NCBI RefSeq assembly: GCF_003044185.1 | Contig: NZ_PYYB01000001.1 | Location: 496,001 to 560,000, forward strand | Length of the DNA stretch: 64,000 nucleotides | Direction of reading: 5' to 3' | From: Paraconexibacter algicola | Lineage (GTDB): Bacteria > Actinomycetota > Thermoleophilia > Solirubrobacterales > Solirubrobacteraceae | In this document: one piece after another, positions 8,215 through 16,453 of the stretch | Layout of the letters: each line of letters starts with the position of its first letter | Numbering within the stretch: position 1 is the stretch's first letter | The notes under the pieces: model-generated | Seen by the model: only the letters and a program-made list of their open reading frames with translations | What the model was told of the DNA's origin: nothing | The model's database searches: none | Position numbers and translations under genes: made by a program

Positions 8215-9741
8215 CTACGGCCGCCGGCCGACCGCGGGGACGCGCGCCCGCACGTCGTTCGTCGTGGCGAACCAGCGCAGGGTGTCGTCCTCGCCGGTCG
8301 TGCCGGTGCCGCGCAGCGCCCCGGTCGAGGGGTCGAACGCGAGGACGTCGAGCCCGTCGGCCGCCCAGGCCCGGTCGAGGCGGATCACGGCGACGCGCGT
8401 CCCGTCGGGCAGATGGCGCAGGCCCAGGCCGCGGGTCCTCGGCGTGCGGCGCAGGACCTCGACGAGCGCGGCCCGCAGCCGCGGCCCGGCCGCCGGGTAG
8501 CCCAGCAGCGTGATCGCGAAGCCGCTCGCGGTCCGGCGGACCTCGTCGCGGACGGCCGGCGGGCAGTCGGTCAGGGCGGCGGCCGACGGGCAGCCGCCGT
8601 CGCCGGCGTCGCGGCCCGACCAGGCCTTCTCGCGCAGCTGCCCGGCCAGGACCGTCGGGTCCTCGGAGAGCCCGCGGAGCGGATCGTCTCCCGCGAGCTC
8701 GTCGTTCAGGCCGTTGGCGCCGAGCAGCGCGGTCCCGGCCGCTCCCGCGGGGAAGGCGGAGCTGGCCGGGTCCGGCGACGGGACCTGCGGGATCAGCCGC
8801 TCGAGATCCGGGGAGCCCGCCGCGCGCCAGGCCGCCCGGTCGCGGGCCGAGTCGAGCCGCACGCGGCCGACGCCCGTGGCGGCGAACCGCCCGCTGCCGT
8901 CGGCGGCGACCCAGCGCTCCTCGACGACCCATCGGGACACGGAGAACGGCCTGCGCGCCCTCGCCAACGGGATCTGGTTGCCACGGTCCTCGCGCGGGGG
9001 GCCGCCGACGAGGAACGACGCGAGCGTCGTGCTGCCCCGCTCGTAGAGCACGTCGCCGCTGCCCGGCAGCGTCTGCAGCCCGGCGAGCAGTCCGACGGCG
9101 CGCAGGCACCGACCGGCGGGCCCGGGCTCGGCGCACGCGGCGGCGGCCGACACGGGCCCGCGGAGCGGCGTGCCGGGCACGCCCGGGCCCCGCCCGTCCC
9201 GGGTGGGCAGCAGCGCGAGGACCGCGACGAGCGCCACGCCCGCCGCGATGCCCGCGGCGAGCGCGGTGCGCAGGTGGCGGCGCGCACGGTGCAGGCGCGA
9301 GCGCACGGTCCCGACGGGCACGTCGAGCGCGGCGGCGATCTCCTCGTAGGAGAGGTCCGCCCACGCGCTCAGCAGCAGGACCTCGAGCTCCTCCCGGCGC
9401 AGGTCGCGCAGCGCCCCGGCGAGGAGCGGGTCGGCCGGGCCGGCCGGCTCGGGCGGCGCGGTGTGCCCCTCGGCCGGGAGCCGGTCCAGGAGCGCCTGCC
9501 GCCGGGTCCCGGCGCGCAGCTCGTCGCGGAGCAGGTTCGTGGCGATGGTGAACAGCCACGGCCGCTCGCCGTGGCCCTGGTCGACGAACCGGTCGTGGGA
9601 GGCGAACGCGCGCGCGAACGTCTCGGCGGTGAGGTCGTCCGCCAGGGCGTCGTCGCGGACGCGCGCCCGCAGGTAGCCGCGGATCGCGTCGTGGTGGCGC
9701 TCGTAGATCGCGGAGAACGCGCCCGCGTCGATGGTACTCAT
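8215..9741 (-). CDS. ECF sigma factor fused to membrane-anchored domain
   Basis: A 508-residue fusion. Residues 1-165 are a complete ECF sigma factor: region 2 (AIYERHHDAIRGYLRARV, then DDLTAETFARAF) and region 4 with the HTH LSYEEIAAALDVPVGTVRSRL. A single transmembrane helix follows directly (about 171-191, AAGIAAGVALVAVLALL). The remaining 310 residues would lie outside the membrane and resemble the CU044_5270-type domain found behind sigma or anti-sigma modules. Such a protein could be tethered and released by proteolysis, so no separate anti-sigma is needed (inference). The RTX gene lies directly downstream on the same strand and is a possible target. Confidence 0.8.
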   Translation of the reverse strand: MSTIDAGAFSAIYERHHDAIRGYLRARVRDDALADDLTAETFARAFASHDRFVDQGHGERPWLFTIATNLLRDELRAGTRRQALLDRLPAEGHTAPPEPAGPADPLLAGALRDLRREELEVLLLSAWADLSYEEIAAALDVPVGTVRSRLHRARRHLRTALAAGIAAGVALVAVLALLPTRDGRGPGVPGTPLRGPVSAAAACAEPGPAGRCLRAVGLLAGLQTLPGSGDVLYERGSTTLASFLVGGPPREDRGNQIPLARARRPFSVSRWVVEERWVAADGSGRFAATGVGRVRLDSARDRAAWRAAGSPDLERLIPQVPSPDPASSAFPAGAAGTALLGANGLNDELAGDDPLRGLSEDPTVLAGQLREKAWSGRDAGDGGCPSAAALTDCPPAVRDEVRRTASGFAITLLGYPAAGPRLRAALVEVLRRTPRTRGLGLRHLPDGTRVAVIRLDRAWAADGLDVLAFDPSTGALRGTGTTGEDDTLRWFATTNDVRARVPAVGRRP

Positions 9742-9797
9742 GCCTGCTGCAACGCCGGTCGCGCCTGCGGAGTTCCCGGCGAGCGCCGGTCCGCCGG

Positions 9798-11069
9798 TCA
9801 GCCGCAGACCACGACGCGCCGCACGACGCTGACGCGGCGGCCACGCGCGTCGGTGCCGCGGGCGCGGACGACGACGGTCGTGCCGGCGCGGCGGCGCAGG
9901 TCGAGCCGCACGCGGACCCGGCCGGTGCGCGTGCGCGTGACGGCGGTCCGCCGGCCGTTCACCGTCACGCGCACGCGGGCCAGCCGGGCGAGCGTCACGG
10001 TCGTGCGGCGGGCGGGCGTGCAGGCTGCGGCGGGAGCGGACCGCGGGCAGGAGGCGGTGGTGTAGCAGGCGAGCGCGGGCTCGGCGGGGACCGTGCGCGC
10101 CCGGTAGCTCTGGAACGAGATCGCGGCGGCAGCACCGTCGGCGGGCGCGGTCACGGGGTCGATGCCCGGGTGCAGGACCTGCAGGCAGACGCCGCGGTCG
10201 ATCCGCGCCGGGTCGGCCGGGCCGTCGTGGGTGAGGGCGTCGATCGCCAGCGCGTAGGCGACCGGGTCGACGAGGCCGATGAGCAGGTGCTCGTAGGCGG
10301 CGGCCGGGCAGATGTCCTGGGTGGCGACGTTCGTGCGCGCCCCGTCCCCGGTGCGCAGGGACGACGAGCCGGTCTCCGCGTCCTGGTTGGGCTGCACGGT
10401 CTCGTCGACGCGCGTGTAGATGCTCGTGTACGAGATCCCCGCGAAGGTCTCCTGCCGGGAGTTCAGCGCGCGCATGAAGTCGGACTCGTCGCGCTGCTGC
10501 CAGCCGGCCGGGCTGCACGGGTCCTCGGCGCTGCAGACCGCGCGGGTGGTGCCGTGGTTGGACGGCGCGAAGCCGACGAGGTCGTCGACGAGCGCGCGGG
10601 TGTCGGGCCACCAGCGCAGCGCCCAGCGCCCGACCATGCCGCCCTGGGAGTGCCCGACGATCGACACGCGCCGGCCGGCGCGTGCCGCCATCGTGCGCAG
10701 GGCGTGGACGACGTACTCGCCCGCCTGCTGGATGTCGGCGGTGGCGTGCTCGGGCAGGTCCAGCGCGCACCACGGGACGCCGAGCGCGTCGAACGCGGGC
10801 TGGTAGGTCCACGACCAGTTGTCCTTCGCGGTCGCGCCGGTCCCCTGGAGCAGCAGGACCGGCGTGCGGGTCGCGCCCGTCACGCCGGGCGAGCAGGCGA
10901 GCGCGCGCTCGACGGCGGCGGGGTCGACGGTGAGCGGCGCGCCCGGGGTGTCGACCGGCGCGAACGCGGCGTCCGTGACGGGGCCGACCGCGGTCGCGGG
11001 ACCGGCGCTCGCCCCCGTGCCGAGCAGCGCGGCGGTGAGCAGTGCGACGACCCGACCCCTCGTGAGCAT
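9798..11069 (-). CDS. Secreted alpha/beta-hydrolase, triacylglycerol lipase type
   Basis: A 423-residue exported hydrolase with a Sec signal peptide (about 1-27). Motifs are an oxyanion-loop region PVLLLQGTG and the nucleophile elbow GHSQGG with catalytic Ser, in the order seen in class I.7/CalB-like lipases. Paired cysteines suggest disulfides. The last 75 residues form a basic beta domain (TVTVNGRRTAVTRTRTG) like the C-terminal ends of other secreted proteins in this window. The ATG at 11069 lies 6 bases after a TACACT box, fitting leaderless expression. Likely hydrolyses acyl esters outside the cell; the substrate is not determined. Confidence 0.82.
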   Translation of the reverse strand: MLTRGRVVALLTAALLGTGASAGPATAVGPVTDAAFAPVDTPGAPLTVDPAAVERALACSPGVTGATRTPVLLLQGTGATAKDNWSWTYQPAFDALGVPWCALDLPEHATADIQQAGEYVVHALRTMAARAGRRVSIVGHSQGGMVGRWALRWWPDTRALVDDLVGFAPSNHGTTRAVCSAEDPCSPAGWQQRDESDFMRALNSRQETFAGISYTSIYTRVDETVQPNQDAETGSSSLRTGDGARTNVATQDICPAAAYEHLLIGLVDPVAYALAIDALTHDGPADPARIDRGVCLQVLHPGIDPVTAPADGAAAAISFQSYRARTVPAEPALACYTTASCPRSAPAAACTPARRTTVTLARLARVRVTVNGRRTAVTRTRTGRVRVRLDLRRRAGTTVVVRARGTDARGRRVSVVRRVVVCG

Positions 11070-11169
11070 CGCGGCAGTGTACGGGCGCGGCGACCGCTCG
11101 CGGCCCGGTCGGCGAGTCCCGGCACGCCCGATCGCCGCGCCGCGGCGCGTCCGCGCCCGTACTCCGGTC

Positions 11170-12444
11170 GTGGACGCCCTTGCCGGGATCGTGCTCGCGT
11201 GCCTGCTCGTGGTGGTCGTCGCCCGGGCGCTCGGCGGGCTGCTCGAGCGGTTCGGGCAGCCCCGCGTGATGGGCGAGGTGCTCGCCGGGCTCGTGCTCGG
11301 CGCCTCGCTGCTTGGTCTGGCCCCGGGCGATCCGTCGGCGGCGATCTTCACCGAGGACGCGCGCGACGTGATGAAGGCCGCGGGCCTCGTCGGCGTCGTC
11401 GCGTACCTCGGGGCGGTCGGCGCGTCGCTGGATCTCACGGCGCTGCGGCGCGACCGTCGGGCCGCCACGAGCGTCGCGCTCGCGTCGTTCGCGCTCCCGT
11501 TCGCCGCCGGGGCGGCGCTCGCGCTCGCGCTCCACGGCGAGGTGTCGGGTGATCCGCCGCTGGCGGCGTTCGCGCTGTTCGTCGGGACCGCGATCGCGGT
11601 GACGGCCTTCCCGGTCCTCGCCCGGATCGTCGACGCGCGCGGGCTCGGGGACCGGCTGCCGGGCCGGGTCGCGCTCGCCGCGGCCGCGGCGCAGGAGGCG
11701 CTGGTGTGGCCGGCGCTGGCGATCGCCGTGACGGTGAGCGGGCGCGACGGCGGGGTCGGCGACGGCCCGGCGGGAACGGTCGCCGCGGCGGTCGCCGGGG
11801 TGCTCGTCGTGGTGGCGCTGGCCCGGGTGCTCGCCCCGGTCGTGCTGCGCGCCGCGTCGGCGCCGGCGGGGCGGTTCGGCGTGCTCGTCGCGGGCCTCGG
11901 GCTCGCGGCCGCGGTGACCGAGGTGACGGGGCTGCATCCGGTCGCGGGTGCGTTCCTGTACGGCCTCGTGCTGCCGGCCGGTCCGCGCGCGGAGCTGGCC
12001 GCGGACTTGCGCTCGCGCCGGGCGGTCGTCGCGCTCGCCGTGCTGCTGCCGCTGTACTTCGCGGTTCCGGCGCTGCGCCTGGACGTCACCACCCTGGGCT
12101 CCGACGGTCTCGGGATGCTCGCGCTCGTCCTCGTGGTGGCGGTCGCCGCCAAGCTCCTGACCGCCACGGCGGCCGCGGCGTGGGCGGGGCTCTCCCGCTC
12201 GGACGCCCTGACGGTCGGCGTCCTGATGAACGCACGGGGCCTGGTCGAGATCCTCGTCCTCACGGTCGGGCTCGACGCCGGGCTGATCGACGAGCGGCTG
12301 TTCGCGGTGTTCGTGCTGGTCGCGCTGATCACGACGTTCGCGACCGGGCCGCTGCTCGGCCGCGTCCCGCAGGACCCGCCGTCCCCGCCCGCCGCCGAGC
12401 CGCCGGTCGCCCGGCCCCGGCGGGCGCTCGCCGGCCGCCGCTGA
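11170..12444 (+). CDS. Cation:proton antiporter (CPA2-like)
   Basis: A 424-residue integral membrane protein with about 12 hydrophobic segments in the Na+(K+)/H+ exchanger fold. Family marks are GQPRVMGEVLAGLVLG near the N-terminus, FVGTAIAVTAFPVLARI in the middle, and MNARGLVEILVLTVGLDAGL near the end. It would exchange monovalent cations for protons in the inner membrane. There is no C-terminal TrkA-N/RCK domain, unlike KefB/C types. GTG at 11170 is chosen because it begins the first transmembrane helix directly. It faces away from the lipase gene, and its product may help pH balance beside the bicarbonate-uptake operon (inference). Confidence 0.85.
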   Translation: MDALAGIVLACLLVVVVARALGGLLERFGQPRVMGEVLAGLVLGASLLGLAPGDPSAAIFTEDARDVMKAAGLVGVVAYLGAVGASLDLTALRRDRRAATSVALASFALPFAAGAALALALHGEVSGDPPLAAFALFVGTAIAVTAFPVLARIVDARGLGDRLPGRVALAAAAAQEALVWPALAIAVTVSGRDGGVGDGPAGTVAAAVAGVLVVVALARVLAPVVLRAASAPAGRFGVLVAGLGLAAAVTEVTGLHPVAGAFLYGLVLPAGPRAELAADLRSRRAVVALAVLLPLYFAVPALRLDVTTLGSDGLGMLALVLVVAVAAKLLTATAAAAWAGLSRSDALTVGVLMNARGLVEILVLTVGLDAGLIDERLFAVFVLVALITTFATGPLLGRVPQDPPSPPAAEPPVARPRRALAGRR

Positions 12445-12488
12445 GGCGCGCGCCGGACTCGACCGGCCGCGCCCCGGCGGCGGGCCGC

Positions 12489-13271
12489 TCAGGCGGACCG
12501 CACCGCGCCCGCCATCGCGTGGAACCCGGCGTCGACGTGCAGGACCTCCCCGGTGATGGCGCGGGACGCGTCGTCGAGCAGGAACAGGGTGGCGTCGGCG
12601 ACCGGCCCCGGGTCGGTGGCGTCCCAGCGCAGCGGGGCCTGCCGCTCCCAGGCGTCCAGGAGCGCGTCGAAGCCGGGGATGCCGCCCGCGGCGCGCGTGT
12701 GCAAGGGTCCGGCGGCGACGAGGTTGGCCCGCGCGCCGACCGTCCCGAGGTCGCGGGCGAGGTAGCGGTTGGTCGCCTCGAGCGCCGACTTGCACACGCC
12801 CATCCAGTTGTAGGTCGCCCACGCGCCGTCGCTGTGGAACGTCATGCCGACGAGCGAGCCGCCCCCGGCCGGGAACAGCGGGGCGACGGCGCGGGCGAGA
12901 CCGGCCAGGGACCAGGCGGACGTGCGGAACGCCAGCTCGACCCCGGCCTGCCCGGCCTCGACGAACGGCCCGTCGAGCGCTTCCGCGGGCGCGTAGGCCA
13001 CGGCGTGCACGGCCCCGTGCAGCGGCCCCCCGTCGGCGCGCAGGCGGCGCTGCAGCGCGTCGAGGTCCTCGGTCGAGGTCAGGTCCGCGCAGACGACCGC
13101 GACGTCCCCGGGCAGCGTGTGGGCGAGGTCGCGGCAGCGGTCGAGGTCGCGCGGCGGCGCGGTGAGGGTGACGTGCGCCCCGTCGTCGAGGGCGCGCTCG
13201 GCGACGGCGTAGGCGATGGACTCGGGTGAGGCGACGCCGGTGACGAGCAGCCGGCGGTCGGTGAGGGACAT
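12489..13271 (-). CDS. Enoyl-ACP reductase-like SDR (FabI/InhA type)
   Basis: A 260-residue short-chain dehydrogenase of the FabI/InhA class. It has the divergent NAD-binding start TGVASPESIAYAVAE (11-25) and the catalytic Y154-x6-K161 in ATYNWMGVCKSALE, very close to the InhA pattern. FabI enzymes reduce trans-2-enoyl-ACP in the last step of fatty-acid elongation. It is the last gene of the dab operon, 45 bases after the PII-like gene with a GGAGG-like site before the ATG. Whether it is the housekeeping enzyme or a specialised paralogue cannot be told from this window. Confidence 0.8.
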   Translation of the reverse strand: MSLTDRRLLVTGVASPESIAYAVAERALDDGAHVTLTAPPRDLDRCRDLAHTLPGDVAVVCADLTSTEDLDALQRRLRADGGPLHGAVHAVAYAPAEALDGPFVEAGQAGVELAFRTSAWSLAGLARAVAPLFPAGGGSLVGMTFHSDGAWATYNWMGVCKSALEATNRYLARDLGTVGARANLVAAGPLHTRAAGGIPGFDALLDAWERQAPLRWDATDPGPVADATLFLLDDASRAITGEVLHVDAGFHAMAGAVRSA

Positions 13272-13316
13272 CGGCAGGGTCCTCCTGGAGGGTCGGTGGT
13301 CGGTGGCGCGGACCGG

Positions 13317-13652
13317 TCAGGCCGGCGCGGTGAAGTGCTCGGAGCGGCAGACCGCGGTGGGCGAGACGAACAGCACGCCCGGGCGGTCCTCGAACAGCTC
13401 GCGCAGTCCGGCGATCGCCGCGTGCGCGCGGTCGTCGGGCATGACCGCGATGAGCAGCGAGAGCGCGTCGGTGTCGTTGAAGAGCAGGCGGCCCCCGTGG
13501 TAGCCGTCGTGCCCGAAGCCGGAGACGCCGTTGATGCTCGTGTAGCCGGTGGCGCCGGCGGCGCGCAGCAGCTCGACGGCGCTCGGGACGTCGGCGCCGC
13601 GCAGGACGACCTCGACCTTCGTCATCGGCGTCAGGGCGGTGGGGGTGCTCAT
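13317..13652 (-). CDS. PII-like protein of the dab operon
   Basis: A 111-residue protein with the ferredoxin-like beta-alpha-beta layout of PII/GlnB relatives: KVEVVLRGADVPSAVELLRAAGATGYTSI, then FNDTDALSLLIAVMPDD, and a final strand GVLFVSPT. PII-like proteins occur beside bicarbonate transporters (as SbtB with SbtA) and often next to DabA. Its ATG overlaps the dabA stop by four bases (ATGA), so it is translationally coupled. It probably senses a nucleotide or the carbon state and gates the transporter; this is inferred from family and position. Confidence 0.75.
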   Translation of the reverse strand: MSTPTALTPMTKVEVVLRGADVPSAVELLRAAGATGYTSINGVSGFGHDGYHGGRLLFNDTDALSLLIAVMPDDRAHAAIAGLRELFEDRPGVLFVSPTAVCRSEHFTAPA

Positions 13653-16453
13653 GCGATCTCCTCGAGGACGGGGGTGGCAGGGGTCCAGCGCACCCAGGGC
13701 CCGCCCGGGGTGCGCTGGTGGAACGGGTCGTCGGCGGACTCGCGGGCCGCGAGCGCGATCCAGCCGCCGTCGACGTAGTGCTGCAGCAGGTCGTTGCGCG
13801 CAATCAGCTCGTCGATGCGCGCGCGGGGGGCCTGCACGACGAACAGTGCGCGCAGCGGCTCGTGGTAGAGCTCGTCGCCGACGGCGACCGACTGCCACGG
13901 CAGCCCGATCCGCAGGTCCCCTCCGGGTCCCTCGAGGACGCCGACGTCCCCGACGACGTTGTGGAGCGCCTTGTCCCCCGCCCCCAGGACGTCCGGGTCG
14001 ACGGCGGAGAAGTAGTACTGGGCGTTGATCCACTGCACGACGAGCCCGGGCGCCGTGAGGATCGTCTCCAGGGCGGTGCCGTCCGGGTCGGCGCGCCAGT
14101 CGTAGGAGTGCAGGAACGTCCGGGTCTGGAGGTCCAGGCCGGCGACCATGTCCCCCGGTCCGATGACGAACGCGCCGTGGCGGGCGAGCCCCCACTCGGG
14201 CCGGATCTGCGCCCAGTCGCGGGCCCGCCGGCGCGGATGGTCGGGGCCGGGCAGCCGCCGTGCGCGCTCGGCGGCGAGCGCCTCCCCGGCCCGGTCGAGG
14301 TCGGCCTGCAGCCGGTCGACCGCGTCGCGGTGCCCGGCGGGGATCGCGTGACGGTCGAGGATCTCGACGCGGTCGGTGGCGGTGTCGTGGTGTCCGGCGA
14401 TCACGACCGTGTCGTCGGGGATGCGGATCCCGCGCTCGGCGAGGCCGACGCGGACGCTGAGGCGGTTGAGCAGCGCGGCGGCGATGCGGGCGTTGGGGCC
14501 GCCGTGCTGCCCGCCGCACGCGCCGCAGTCCAGGGCGGCCTCGTAGGCGTTGTTCTCGGTCCGGCTGCCGTGCCCGGTCAGCAGGACGACGGGGGCGAAG
14601 CGGTCCACGAGCCCGAACGAGCGCAGGGCGAACTCGGCCCAGAGGACCTGCTCGTCGCGGTCGAAGCCCAGCCGGGCGGCGTCGGCGAGCCGCTGCGCGT
14701 GGGCGTGCGGGGTCAGTCCGGCGCGGGCGGCGAGGTCGGGGGCCTCGCCGCGCAGGGCCTGCAGGCGCAGGTCCTCGCAGCGCTCCTCCGGGAGGCCGGG
14801 ACGGCCGAGCGCGGCGCGGATCGCCTGCCGCTCGGTCTCGGCGACGAGCGCGGCCGCCTCCTGCTCGTCGGGGGTGGCGACGGTGGGGTCGGCGGCGATG
14901 ACGCGGGTCCGGCGGGCGAGCCGGTCGCGCAGCCGCCCGACCCGTTCCGGGGCGGCGGTGCGCGCGGCCGCGAGCGGGCCCGCGAGCCAGCCGGACGCCT
15001 CGGCGAGCGCGAACGGGGAGGCGAGCCCGTGCCGGGCCCGGTGGAAGGCGTGGTCGAGCGCGTCGTAGTGCCCGGCGGTGGCCATCGCTCGGGCGGCGTC
15101 GCGTTCGGTGCCGGTGACGGGCCGCTCGGTGATCGCCTTGGTCGGCGTGACCGGGGCCGGGCACAGCCGCGCCTCGTGGTCGCTGCCGAGCTGCCGCCAG
15201 CGGATCACGAGCTGGTAGAAGCCGGCGAAGCCGAACGTCTCGTAGGCGCCGCGGTCGCCGAGGTGACGGCGCAGGCCCTCCGAGCGCGCGTCGATGCAGA
15301 AGACGGCCTGCGCGTCGGGCCGCCCGGACGGTGCCGGGTCCGGGTCGGGGGCGCGTGCCAGCTGCGCGAGCAGGCCGTCGCGGTAGTGCCACTCGAACGC
15401 GTCCTGCCAGACCCACGGCCGGTCCGCGGCGGGCAGCCGCTCGAGGACCGCGCTGCACGCCTCGAGCTCCTGCTCGGTGGCCGCGTGGGCGCCGAGCACG
15501 CGGGCGACGCGGGCGGCGCGGACGTGCCGTCCGATCGGGTCGACGGGTGCCGGGGCGGCGTGCGGGGCGAGGTCCTGCTCGACCAGTGCGCGCAGGCCGG
15601 CGGTCCCCTCGGGGAGGAGTCCGGCGGTGGCGGCGCTGACGAGCGGCGCCTCGTAGGAGAGCCGGATGGCGAGCAGCTCGACGAGGTCGGCCGGGTGCGG
15701 TGCCTGGTCGGGGTGCTCGGCGCACCACTTCACGTGCCCGGTGAAGCCGGGCAGCCGGGCGAGCTGTCCGCGCAGCTCGGCGCGGCGTTCGGCGTCGGGC
15801 ACGTGCAGCGCGGTCAGGGCGGCGAGCACGGCGTCCTCGGCGCGCACCGCGGGCGCGGCGAGCACGTCGCGCAGCCCGAGCCGGTCGAGCGCCGCGTCGT
15901 GCGGCACGAGCGCGCGCCAGGCGGCGTACAGGCCCCGTTCGCGGCCGGGCATCGCCCAGGCGGCGTGCCCGGAGTCGCAGAAGGCGGTGAGCCACTTGGC
16001 GACCTCCGCGTCGACGGCGGCGGCGATGTCGGTGCCCAGCAGCCGGTCGCACCATTCCCCGGCGCCGCGCGGGAGCACGGGCGGGGCGGGCACGTCGCGG
16101 CCGTGCAGGAGGTCGGCGCGCAGGGCGTGCACGGCCGGCACCGTGGTCCCGTCGAGCTCGAGGTCGGGGAGGCCGCCGAGCTCGGGCAGGCGCCGGTGGA
16201 GCGCAGCGTCGAGGTCGGCGCTGGTGATGCGACCGCGGTCGTGGTGGGCGCGGTAGTCGGTGAGCGGCAGGTGGCCGTCGATCCCGAGCAGGCGCCGGGA
16301 GCGCGCGACCGCCTGCTCGAACGGCTCGTGCTGGAGGCCGCCGAGCGGGTTGACGGCGATGAAGGTGCGCAGCGGCCAGATGGCGTGCAGCGCGGTGGCG
16401 GCGGAGGAGACCTGGGCGCGCAGGCGCACCCGGTCGGTGTCGGTGTAGCTCAT
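13649..16453 (-). CDS. dabA: Inorganic carbon transporter subunit DabA
   Basis: A 934-residue member of the DabA family (former DUF2309/UPF0753), the cytoplasmic carbonic-anhydrase-like subunit of the DAB proton-powered carbon-uptake complex. The zinc ligands expected from the beta-carbonic-anhydrase-like site are present: C and D in FCIDARSEG (near 385 and 387), H in LLTGHGSRT (near 627) and C in LDCGACGGQ (near 642). The H-to-C spacing of about 15 matches the family. The ATG at 16453 overlaps the dabB stop by four bases. CO2 is thought to be hydrated vectorially, driven by cation flow through DabB. Confidence 0.92.
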   Translation of the reverse strand: MSYTDTDRVRLRAQVSSAATALHAIWPLRTFIAVNPLGGLQHEPFEQAVARSRRLLGIDGHLPLTDYRAHHDRGRITSADLDAALHRRLPELGGLPDLELDGTTVPAVHALRADLLHGRDVPAPPVLPRGAGEWCDRLLGTDIAAAVDAEVAKWLTAFCDSGHAAWAMPGRERGLYAAWRALVPHDAALDRLGLRDVLAAPAVRAEDAVLAALTALHVPDAERRAELRGQLARLPGFTGHVKWCAEHPDQAPHPADLVELLAIRLSYEAPLVSAATAGLLPEGTAGLRALVEQDLAPHAAPAPVDPIGRHVRAARVARVLGAHAATEQELEACSAVLERLPAADRPWVWQDAFEWHYRDGLLAQLARAPDPDPAPSGRPDAQAVFCIDARSEGLRRHLGDRGAYETFGFAGFYQLVIRWRQLGSDHEARLCPAPVTPTKAITERPVTGTERDAARAMATAGHYDALDHAFHRARHGLASPFALAEASGWLAGPLAAARTAAPERVGRLRDRLARRTRVIAADPTVATPDEQEAAALVAETERQAIRAALGRPGLPEERCEDLRLQALRGEAPDLAARAGLTPHAHAQRLADAARLGFDRDEQVLWAEFALRSFGLVDRFAPVVLLTGHGSRTENNAYEAALDCGACGGQHGGPNARIAAALLNRLSVRVGLAERGIRIPDDTVVIAGHHDTATDRVEILDRHAIPAGHRDAVDRLQADLDRAGEALAAERARRLPGPDHPRRRARDWAQIRPEWGLARHGAFVIGPGDMVAGLDLQTRTFLHSYDWRADPDGTALETILTAPGLVVQWINAQYYFSAVDPDVLGAGDKALHNVVGDVGVLEGPGGDLRIGLPWQSVAVGDELYHEPLRALFVVQAPRARIDELIARNDLLQHYVDGGWIALAARESADDPFHQRTPGGPWVRWTPATPVLEEIA

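Noticed and set aside
8215-13803. Very long minus-strand open frame through the lipase, antiporter and FabI-like genes
   Set aside because: Only its downstream end (8215-9741) has protein-like sequence (the sigma fusion). The rest is Arg/Ala/Pro-rich shadow of three real genes, an effect of high GC.
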